Source: Bacteroidales bacterium UBA1189 (GTDB taxonomy: Bacteria; Bacteroidota; Bacteroidia; Bacteroidales; Bacteroidaceae). From it: a stretch of 38,065 nucleotides of DNA. This document shows positions 1-6,841 of the stretch, in pieces. The stretch lies in the NCBI GenBank assembly GCA_002309805.1, contig DBYJ01000011.1, positions 1-38,065 on the forward strand. The letters are read 5' to 3'. Each line of letters opens with the position of its first letter. The stretch's first letter is position 1. A program made the translations under genes and the position numbers. A model generated the notes under the pieces. That model was not told the DNA's origin. It made no database searches and saw nothing but the letters and a program-made list of their open reading frames with translations.

Positions 1-15
1 CGCTGCAAACTTAGA

Positions 16-43
16 GTTTAACTCTGAGCCGCCAGAGTTAAAC
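16..43. repeat. Perfect hairpin, 11-bp stem
   Basis: The arms at 16-26 and 33-43 (GTTTAACTCTG / CAGAGTTAAAC) are exactly complementary around a 6-nt loop. No T-run follows, so a terminator role is uncertain. It may end a gene that lies before the window. Confidence 0.5.
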
Positions 44-56
44 GCTATTCCGTTAA

Positions 57-160
57 AAGGCCTTTCTAATTTGTCAGAAGGCCTTTTAAATTTGACGGAA
101 GGCCCTTTAAATTTGCCAGAAGCTCTTTCTGTTTAGATAGAAGCCCCTTTAAAATCACCC
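57..160. repeat. 21-bp tandem repeat, five units
   Basis: Units begin at 57, 78, 99, 120 and 141, an exact 21-bp period. The core is AAGGCCTTT followed by AAATTTG and a variable end. The first three units are close to identical and the last two have diverged. Each unit carries the palindrome AAGGCCTT or a decayed form. Every frame I checked is interrupted by stops, so it does not look coding. It sits just beyond the 3' end of the small minus-strand gene. Confidence 0.8.
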
Positions 161-190
161 GTTCAAGAGCTCTTTTCCAGAACGGAGGCA

Positions 191-379
191 TTAGTCGTCG
201 AAATCCGACTCTGTCATATTGTCAGAGTCGCTGCGATAGTCGTCATCAAGGTTGTAGCCGTACTTGTCCCTGTCCATTGACGCATTACGATGATAGTCGT
301 CCCACGCGCCGAACGGATTGCTTTGCTTCTTCTTTTTTTCCTGCCCGCTATTTCCGAGCAATGCGTCTAAAAGTCCCAT
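191..379 (-). CDS. Small acidic-tailed hypothetical protein (62 aa)
   Basis: I do not recognise a family. The protein starts MGLLDALLGNSG, has a short lysine run (KKKK) near residues 15-18, and then a tyrosine- and aspartate-rich tail ending in DFDD. It has no signal peptide or membrane segment. I believe it is real because a good Shine-Dalgarno (AAAAAGGA) lies about 9 nt before the ATG, and a TAnnTTTG -7 element lies at 434-441 on the same strand, giving a leader of about 50 nt. A basic patch followed by an acidic tail could suit a small adaptor or DNA-mimic role, but that is speculation. Confidence 0.6.
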   Translation of the reverse strand: MGLLDALLGNSGQEKKKKQSNPFGAWDDYHRNASMDRDKYGYNLDDDYRSDSDNMTESDFDD

Positions 380-433
380 AGTAATATTCCTTTTTAAGTT
401 ACTAATAAGGCATGAATGCCCCTTTTCTCTCTA

Positions 434-441
434 CAAAGGTA
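434..441 (-). promoter_or_regulatory. -7 element for the 62-aa gene
   Basis: The plus strand reads CAAAGGTA, which is TACCTTTG on the minus strand and fits the Bacteroidetes TAnnTTTG consensus. CAAA at 458-461 or 466-469 could be the -33 element, but neither has ideal spacing. Confidence 0.5.
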
Positions 442-629
442 AGAGTAATCCTTCATACAAAAAAGCAAAAAGAAGAAAATTCGTTCATTTAAGATATTTT
501 ACACCAAGTGTACGGGAGTATGGTACATCCCCCGCTTATATTAACGCGCGAGGGGGAGGGGAAAGATGCCCTGTCATCTTCTTCACGCGTCTTCTTTATA
601 AAAAAATATGTACAAAAAACAGCAAGTTG
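442..629. other. Intergenic stretch with a GC-rich hairpin
   Basis: This lies between divergent promoters. The only structure I see is an imperfect hairpin at about 528-559, where a CCCCCGC arm faces GCGAGGGGG. I found no supported gene; short ORFs here lack ribosome binding sites. Confidence 0.35.
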
Positions 630-660
630 TTTGTAAATATCGAAATAGTCACTATCTTTG
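630..660 (+). promoter_or_regulatory. Bacteroidetes promoter for the 263-aa/PIN pair
   Basis: TTTG at 630-633 and TATCTTTG at 653-660 are separated by exactly 19 nt, the consensus spacing for the Bacteroidetes primary sigma factor. The element ends only 7 nt before the first ATG (668), so the mRNA leader must be almost absent. Confidence 0.8.
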
Positions 661-667
661 TGCCCAA

Positions 668-1459
668 ATGAAGGAAATGCAAAACCAAGGACAAGTAACA
701 ATACATATCGAAGGAAAATACGCTGGAGAGGCGCTGACTCCTGAGAATTATGACATCACTCTGATGCAAAGTGTATTAGAGTATGCTATTGCTTTACTTG
801 ACCTTGATAAGAGAAAGGAAAGACCGATAACGACCTATCATATAGAGAGTGGCTCCGTCAACAACATTTTTACGACGAGTAAGCAAAAGGCTGTAGAGTT
901 TGCATCGGTTCTTGCTTTGGTAGCCAGTACATCTTCTATTGATCAGTTGGATGCAAGGACTGCCGTTGCTTTTGAAGGCTTGCAGAAATTTGCTATTCAA
1001 AACAACTTTAATGTTGATATATCTACGTCGGAATCGAAAGAGCACATTGTTCATATCACTCCTTCATCTTATTTTAAGCGTACAGATAATATGTGGGCGG
1101 ATGCCGAGGTTTACTATTATGGCACGCTTGTTGATGCAGGAGGGAAGAATAAGTCAAACATCCATCTTGACACGAAAGATGGCCTCATTATGATTGATGC
1201 TGACAAGGAAATACTTGCCAGTATTGAGGGAAATCCGTTGTATCGCAAGTTTGGTGTGCGGGCTACAGCTAAGCAGAATATTATCACAGGCGATATTGAC
1301 AGAAGTTCTTTAAGGCTCATAGAAATGATGGGATTTGAGCCCAAGTTCGACATGGCATACTTGGAAAGAAAAATTGCAGTATCCACCCCTGTTTGGTCGG
1401 GGATAGATGCCGATGAGTTTTTGCATGAAATAAGGGAAGGAAGTTATGTCGGACAATAA
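668..1459 (+). CDS. Unknown 263-aa protein, partner of PIN nuclease
   Basis: I do not recognise the family. The protein is soluble, mixed alpha/beta and lacks a signal peptide. It opens with a QGQVTIHIEGKYAGE stretch and contains a central VASTSSIDQLDARTAVAFE helix region. ATG 668 is preferred over upstream codons because the promoter ends at 660; ATG 677 is the alternative. Its 3' end overlaps the PIN gene by 14 nt, so the two are translationally coupled. Position suggests the first partner of a toxin-antitoxin-like or defence pair. It is much larger than usual VapB antitoxins and shows no obvious DNA-binding motif, so calling it an antitoxin is inference only. Confidence 0.65.
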   Translation: MKEMQNQGQVTIHIEGKYAGEALTPENYDITLMQSVLEYAIALLDLDKRKERPITTYHIESGSVNNIFTTSKQKAVEFASVLALVASTSSIDQLDARTAVAFEGLQKFAIQNNFNVDISTSESKEHIVHITPSSYFKRTDNMWADAEVYYYGTLVDAGGKNKSNIHLDTKDGLIMIDADKEILASIEGNPLYRKFGVRATAKQNIITGDIDRSSLRLIEMMGFEPKFDMAYLERKIAVSTPVWSGIDADEFLHEIREGSYVGQ

Positions 1460-1934
1460 GATAGTTTTTTGTGATACAGGCTTTGTCATTCGTTTATTAG
1501 ACAGGACGAATGAACTGCATGATAACGCACTCGGCTATTTCCGCTATTTCCTTGAAAACGACGATCTCATTCGCATGAGTACTATTGCTGTGGCTGAGTT
1601 TTGTGTAAAAGACAAAATAGAAAACCTTCCGTTGCAGCAGATACTTCTTTCTCCATTCAACGCCTATCATGCCAGCAAGACTGGTGAGTGCGCAAGAATT
1701 CTTTATGATGCAAAAGCCAAAGGCGTTATTGAGGTGGATGCCCGAATCCTTATCCAGAATGATGTCAAGTTGCTCGTCCAAGCAGAATGCGAGTCTGCCA
1801 AGTACTATCTCACTTCTGATAGCCGCAGCAAAAGAATGTATGATTTACTGAAGGAAGAAGGCAAACTCTCTTTTGATTTTACGGACATACATGTACCCGT
1901 TTCAACAAAAATGGGTATAATAGATTTTATGTGA
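1446..1934 (+). CDS. PIN-domain ribonuclease-like protein (162 aa)
   Basis: This is a likely metal-dependent RNase of the PIN/VapC superfamily. It opens with strand KIVFCDTGFVI, placing the first acidic residue at D10. The second is E51 in STIAVAEF, and later acids D106 (NDVKLL) and D125 (TSDSRS) match the usual four-acid PIN site. Length is typical of a single PIN domain plus a short extension. A strong Shine-Dalgarno (GGAAGGAAG) lies within the end of the upstream gene, and the start overlaps that gene. It is probably the effector of the pair. PIN proteins also act in rRNA processing, but the accessory setting favours a toxin or defence role. Confidence 0.75.
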   Translation: MSDNKIVFCDTGFVIRLLDRTNELHDNALGYFRYFLENDDLIRMSTIAVAEFCVKDKIENLPLQQILLSPFNAYHASKTGECARILYDAKAKGVIEVDARILIQNDVKLLVQAECESAKYYLTSDSRSKRMYDLLKEEGKLSFDFTDIHVPVSTKMGIIDFM

Positions 1935-1959
1935 TTGTTTTTACTAATTACCAGCTTCT

Positions 1960-3009
1960 ATGATGACAGACATTTCCGAGCTTAACGAACAAAAAAGAAA
2001 AGTTGATTTCAATTCATACGATATGAGTGTGAAGGAGTTAATATCAATGGTTAATGATAATCTTATTGATATCGCTCCAGAATATCAACGTCAGTTTCGA
2101 TGGGATGAAGAAAGGCAATCAATTCTAATTGAGTCAATTTTATTAGGAATACCAGTTCCTGCATTATTTATGGCGACAAATAACGATGGGACGTGGGAAG
2201 TTATTGATGGTGTGCAAAGATTAAGTACAATTATTAATTTCGCATCTGAAATTAATTCAATTGCAAGAACTAAGATAGGAAAGGAAAATCCTTTAATATT
2301 ACAAGGTCTGAAAAAATTAAAGTCATTTGAAGGCAATAGGTTTACTGATCTTCCCCGTTCTTTACAAATTGAATTTTTATTAAAACCGTTAAAGTTAACT
2401 ACATTAAGCGACAAAAGTGACAAGTCTGTGCGGTTTGATTTATTCGAAAGATTAAATACTGGTGGCGTAAAACTCTCAGATCAAGAAATAAGAAGTTGTA
2501 TTTACAGAGGGCGCTTTAATGACTTGCTAAAAGAACTAGCACAAGATACCCACTTTAAGCATGCAGTTAGAGTCACAGAGTCCGCAGAAGGGGATGGGAC
2601 CCGTGAAGAACTAGTGCTTCGTTTTTTTGCGTATTTATATGATCGTAATTCCTTTGAACATAGTGTTGTTGATTTTTTGAACAATTACATGGACAAAGCT
2701 AGCAAAAAATTTGATTATAGTGTAAATGAAAAGCTTTTTCGAAAGGTATTTGAGGAGCTTGATCATTTGGAATTCGGAATCTCTAAAAAACGTAAACGAA
2801 ATATTACATCTATAGTTTTATTTGAGGCGATTGCGGTTGGGGCGGCTGACGTTATTAAGGGGGGAGGCGATTTAAATCTTAATTATTTTTACGAATGGGT
2901 ATCAAATAAAGACTTTAACGTTTTGGTGACTGGAGCCACCAACACTAAGTCACGCGTTATTTCACGAATAGATTATTGTAAATCAAAGTTTTCTGAGGAG
3001 AATGTTTAG
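1960..3009 (+). CDS. DUF262 (GmrSD N-terminal-like, ParB/Srx fold) protein
   Basis: This 349-aa protein belongs to the DUF262 family, related to the N-terminal NTPase/nuclease part of GmrSD modification-dependent restriction enzymes. The motif IDGVQRLST has D83, G84, Q86 and R87, the family's signature DGxQR. An N-terminal YQRQFRW stretch and the later FERLNTGGVKLSDQEIR block are also typical. The C-terminal DUF1524 His-Asn nuclease of full GmrSD is missing. Instead, the stop overlaps an HEPN gene by 8 nt. Base composition is clearly AT-rich compared with the housekeeping genes. The two ATGs at 1960 and 1963 are equally possible starts. It lies 25 nt after the PIN gene, so all four genes may be one transcript. 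Confidence 0.85.
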   Translation: MMTDISELNEQKRKVDFNSYDMSVKELISMVNDNLIDIAPEYQRQFRWDEERQSILIESILLGIPVPALFMATNNDGTWEVIDGVQRLSTIINFASEINSIARTKIGKENPLILQGLKKLKSFEGNRFTDLPRSLQIEFLLKPLKLTTLSDKSDKSVRFDLFERLNTGGVKLSDQEIRSCIYRGRFNDLLKELAQDTHFKHAVRVTESAEGDGTREELVLRFFAYLYDRNSFEHSVVDFLNNYMDKASKKFDYSVNEKLFRKVFEELDHLEFGISKKRKRNITSIVLFEAIAVGAADVIKGGGDLNLNYFYEWVSNKDFNVLVTGATNTKSRVISRIDYCKSKFSEENV

Positions 3010-3643
3010 TGATATCGACTCGGAAACGACTCGCAGGCTTTTGGAATCTAAAGTTATACTTGATTATGCAAAAGTTCAGGAATCGTCAAGACAAAACGCA
3101 TCTCTATATAAAGGATTGTTTTTTGTTCCATTATATGGTGCTTTAGAGTATACAGCAACATCAGTCGTACAGAGGTGTATTTCAAAGCTGAACGAAAAAA
3201 GATGTGATATTTCATCATTAAAGCCGACCCTTTATTCACTTATTTTTGACAAAGAATGTAATAGCCTTATTGACTCAAGAGATAAGAAATGGACGAAAAG
3301 GTACGATCTATTTTCTAAAATGAATACTACTCACCCCTGTCATATAGAAGAGCATCTATTTCCTACAAGTACAGGGAATATAAAGTATCAACAAATGGAG
3401 TCGATATGGAAAACATTCGGAATATCTGCCGATGTTATAAATACAGATCGTGTAAGAGGAAGATTAGATACACTGGCGGAGAATAGAAATAAAATAGCAC
3501 ATGGACGAGAACTTCCATCTTCAGTAGGTAGCGCATATACAACAAGTGAATTAGAAGATTTTTATAATCTAATAAGTTCTTATTGCAGTTATATTCTAAG
3601 TGTATTCGAAGCGTACTTAGACACAGAAGAATTCAAAAAATAA
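3002..3643 (+). CDS. HEPN-domain protein (MAE_28990/MAE_18760-like)
   Basis: This 213-aa helical protein carries the HEPN RNase signature R-x4-H: R162 and H167 within RNKIAHG. It resembles the MAE_28990/MAE_18760 HEPN family, which I recall being found beside DUF262 genes. The start ATG lies inside the end of the DUF262 gene and is preceded by TGAGGAGA, so expression is coupled. The likely role is a toxic RNase effector controlled by the DUF262 partner in an abortive-infection-type system. The family assignment rests on the motif and the neighbour, with no alignment run. The gene is AT-rich like its partner. Confidence 0.75.
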   Translation: MFSDIDSETTRRLLESKVILDYAKVQESSRQNASLYKGLFFVPLYGALEYTATSVVQRCISKLNEKRCDISSLKPTLYSLIFDKECNSLIDSRDKKWTKRYDLFSKMNTTHPCHIEEHLFPTSTGNIKYQQMESIWKTFGISADVINTDRVRGRLDTLAENRNKIAHGRELPSSVGSAYTTSELEDFYNLISSYCSYILSVFEAYLDTEEFKK

Positions 3644-3662
3644 TAGAAATGGTATATTATAT

Positions 3663-3686
3663 AAAAAGATTATGCAAGGTCTTTTT
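3663..3686. terminator. Weak bidirectional terminator between convergent genes
   Basis: AAAAAGA at 3663-3669 and TCTTTTT at 3680-3686 form a 7-bp stem with a 10-nt loop between the HEPN gene and the methylase gene. It is A/T-rich, with T-runs on both strands. Confidence 0.4.
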
Positions 3687-3691
3687 GTGAA

Positions 3692-6600
3692 TCATTTACC
3701 TTCCACAATTCTGATTTCCTTTTCCGTCAAACCAAAAATTTTATAGACGATATGGTCTATTTCGGATTCTAAGGCAGAGGTGTCAGCAAGAAAATCGTTC
3801 TTTTTAGCAAACATGATTTTTCTAGCAAGATCTGTTAATTGTTCTTCTTGTTCACTTGAGCAAGAAGGTATTGGGAATGAAGCAAGCTCATTAATTTTGA
3901 ATTGAGGGAATAAACCTCTTTGTAGTTTTCCAAACTTATGGGCAAACCAGAATGATATTAGCCTGGAATTCAAAACCGCTAATAAATATAGTGGATTACA
4001 CCTTATATTAATAATGTTCATTGAGTTCATGTCATTCAAAATGACTTCATCAGTAAAACATGCATTAATACAATAAGGTGGTTTTGAAGGTATTTGCCTA
4101 ACAAGAATACGTGGAGAAGAATACAATGCCCAGTTTTTTCTGGGAGCGGCAAGATTCTCTCCATATTTTAAATACTCCTGTCTTTCCCAAGTTAATATAT
4201 ATCTTTTTACATCGTTCCCATCAATATAACGAAAATACGATTCATCTATTTGAATTTTAGAATGGTAGACTCTGTCTTTCTTCATTTCCTTAGTTTGAAT
4301 AGGGACACCTTTACCAACCTCATAAGCTTTAAGACCTGCTTTTACATCTGACAAGCAATTTAGCATTATAGAAAAGCCCTCAATCTTATCAATAATGGAG
4401 ACAAAAGAATTGCTTTTGTACAACTCTATATTTATGATATAATCTTTGTTAGACAAAAGTCTCTCCTTTGTAGTTTTCGATATAGTTTCTATTTTATCTA
4501 CTTGGACGGCTTCTTTAAGCAGAACCGTTGAGTCACCACAAGAGTTGCAGAATACCAAAATACTACTATCTACATCAGCGTTTTCAAATACTTTCTTATA
4601 AAAGTTTGTAATCTTTATGCATGATTTACTGAGGATATACTTTCTAAAGTCTTTATTTGTGTTGATAGTCATCCAATTATTAGGAATGATAAAAGCAAAC
4701 GTTCCCTTCTTGTTAAGTAGAGATACCCCTTGTTCTACAAACAAATGATAAAGGTTAATCTGATATTTAGCTAATGCAAACTTTTTATAATAGATATCCT
4801 TTTCTTCTTGACTCATTCCTTTCTCCTCGCTATTTCTTGCAAAAACATACGGCGGATTTCCAATTACGATATCAAACCCACCTTTTGAGAAAACGTCATA
4901 AAACCAGGTATGCCAAAGCATGAATTGGTTGTTGCCGGAGAGGTCAAGGTCGCCAAAGTCCACACTTATGCTTTGTTCTTTGAGTTGCTGCTTTACATTA
5001 TTAATTATGCCTTGTTTCAGTTCTGCCTTGCGCTTGTGGTCTGGGCAGTTGTAGTACTCATCGAGCTTTTTGCGAAGGTCGTGCCGAAGAACGTCGAGCA
5101 TGTCATCAAACATGGTAGTTTGATATGTTCCGACTTTGTCTTGTTTCAATTCAGTTATTTTAGACAAGTCAACACCCTTGTATTGCTCCAACAACGAATT
5201 TCCCTGCATAATCTTGAAGTCGAGGTTAGGCAGGGCTTGGGGTGTTTCCTCGTCCACAATCAGGGAGAGCCAGAAGCGGAGGCGGGCGATATCCACAGCA
5301 CCCCGCTCGATGTCCACGCCATAGATATTCTGCTGGATGATATGCTTCTTGATTGCTGCGGCTTTGCTTTGCTCGATGCCTTCAAGGGCTGTACGGCAAA
5401 GGAAGAGTTCTTTCAGCAAGCCCATGGGGAAAGCACCTGAGCCAATAGCCGGGTCGCAGATTTTGACGTTCTTAAGTGCTTCGTCGACTTGCTGACGGAA
5501 CTTGTCGTTTGTACCAAGTGCCGCAGAATCATGGGTGAGGACGAACTGACGGATAGCCTCTTTTGTGGCTTCGTCTTCCATATCCGTTTGCAAATAGGCT
5601 ATCAGCGATTCGCGGCACATGTAGGTGACGATTTCCTTGGGTGTGTAGAAAGCCCCTTTGTCCTTGTTGTCCTCCAGCAGATTCTCGAAGATGCGCCCCA
5701 GCATTTCTGGGTCAACGCCCACTTCGGCATCATCGGGGTCGTTCTCGTCGATGGTGAAGTTGTAGCTGCTGAAAAAGTCGAGCAACGACTGCATGTAGCG
5801 GGCAGGCAGGGGAAACTCCGTTTCGTCGGCTGCCTCGCGCTCAAAGAGGCCTCCATTTAAGTAAGGTACGCGAATATGACTGCCCACGGCCGAAGACGCA
5901 AGGTCATGGGTACGTTCGGAGTTCAAATCGTTGAACAACGCTTCGAGAACCTTGTCGATGAAATGGTCTTTGTCTGGTGCCTGAGCGAAGAGGTTTTGGA
6001 TAAACTCCGCATCGCCGTTACCCCAAGGTTCATGGACGGGTACACCTAACCAGCCCTTCTTCTGGAGGAACTGGAGGAATACCAGTCGTCCCATCAACTT
6101 CTTCACGTAGTCGCGCACGGCCTTCTCCGGATTGGGGAAACGGGCAAACTGCTGCATGATGTAGGCATTGGGAGTGCCCTCCTGCCGCTCTTCCCATTTG
6201 TTGGCAACCTTCACCATACGCTTGCCTGTGACGTAGAAGATGATGTCCTCGTACTGTTGTTTGTAACCCTTGAAAAACATATCACTAACTGCATCCACAG
6301 AGAAGGCTTTCGTCAAATCCTTCAGGGAGAGGGCACTTTCACGCAGTTTCTCAAACTGCTGAATGGCTGTGCGGCTACGATGGCCTTCCCCCAAGAGATA
6401 GGTAAAACGTTTGGTATCTGTAGATTCCTTCTGATACGTTCCATCCTCAGCAAAGTTCCACGATTCGCTGACGTATGAAAAGCGGAGCACGCTTTCGTTA
6501 CGGCGGTAGCAGAACATGAAGGCACCCGCATTCCCGTTGTTGCGCCAATCTGTCAGCAGCATGTCGCGGATGCCGCGGCGGTTGCGCTCGATATCCACGC

Positions 6601-6811
6601 TATCGGACAGTTCTACTTCATAGACGGAGATGGTTTGTTCGTCCGACAACGTGATAGTACCCAGCCAAAGGGCTTGCTTGGCAAAGGGGCTGTTCGTTGA
6701 AACGGGCGAAGGGGTGTTCCAAAATCTAATCTTACTGCCAAAGATGTCATGAAGCAGTCTTTGCCAACTTTCACGATGGTATTTTGATTCGATAATAGGT
6801 CTGTAGTCCAT
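3692..6811 (-). CDS. Eco57I-type N6-adenine DNA methylase / restriction protein
   Basis: This 1039-aa protein is a class I adenine-specific DNA methylase. GAFYTPKEIV lies near residue 385, the AdoMet motif DPAIGSGAF near 452, an IYGVDIE strand follows, and the catalytic NPPY lies near 651. The remaining 385 or so C-terminal residues would hold target recognition. The N-terminal part (YEVEL...IERNRRGIRD) may be a degenerate or divergent nuclease domain, as in type IIG/ISP enzymes, but I cannot show catalytic residues. It lies 30 nt after the helicase gene and is surely co-transcribed. The gene is mosaic: from just after NPPY (about 4850) down to 3692 it is strikingly AT-rich, whereas the N-terminal half is GC-balanced. 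Confidence 0.85.
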   Translation of the reverse strand: MDYRPIIESKYHRESWQRLLHDIFGSKIRFWNTPSPVSTNSPFAKQALWLGTITLSDEQTISVYEVELSDSVDIERNRRGIRDMLLTDWRNNGNAGAFMFCYRRNESVLRFSYVSESWNFAEDGTYQKESTDTKRFTYLLGEGHRSRTAIQQFEKLRESALSLKDLTKAFSVDAVSDMFFKGYKQQYEDIIFYVTGKRMVKVANKWEERQEGTPNAYIMQQFARFPNPEKAVRDYVKKLMGRLVFLQFLQKKGWLGVPVHEPWGNGDAEFIQNLFAQAPDKDHFIDKVLEALFNDLNSERTHDLASSAVGSHIRVPYLNGGLFEREAADETEFPLPARYMQSLLDFFSSYNFTIDENDPDDAEVGVDPEMLGRIFENLLEDNKDKGAFYTPKEIVTYMCRESLIAYLQTDMEDEATKEAIRQFVLTHDSAALGTNDKFRQQVDEALKNVKICDPAIGSGAFPMGLLKELFLCRTALEGIEQSKAAAIKKHIIQQNIYGVDIERGAVDIARLRFWLSLIVDEETPQALPNLDFKIMQGNSLLEQYKGVDLSKITELKQDKVGTYQTTMFDDMLDVLRHDLRKKLDEYYNCPDHKRKAELKQGIINNVKQQLKEQSISVDFGDLDLSGNNQFMLWHTWFYDVFSKGGFDIVIGNPPYVFARNSEEKGMSQEEKDIYYKKFALAKYQINLYHLFVEQGVSLLNKKGTFAFIIPNNWMTINTNKDFRKYILSKSCIKITNFYKKVFENADVDSSILVFCNSCGDSTVLLKEAVQVDKIETISKTTKERLLSNKDYIINIELYKSNSFVSIIDKIEGFSIMLNCLSDVKAGLKAYEVGKGVPIQTKEMKKDRVYHSKIQIDESYFRYIDGNDVKRYILTWERQEYLKYGENLAAPRKNWALYSSPRILVRQIPSKPPYCINACFTDEVILNDMNSMNIINIRCNPLYLLAVLNSRLISFWFAHKFGKLQRGLFPQFKINELASFPIPSCSSEQEEQLTDLARKIMFAKKNDFLADTSALESEIDHIVYKIFGLTEKEIRIVEGK

Positions 6812-6841
6812 AATGGTATTTAAGATTTGACGATTAACAAT

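Noticed and set aside
4910..5440. Plus-strand frame of 176 codons inside the methylase
   Set aside because: The opposite strand encodes methylase motifs in the same place; the frame has no recognisable features.
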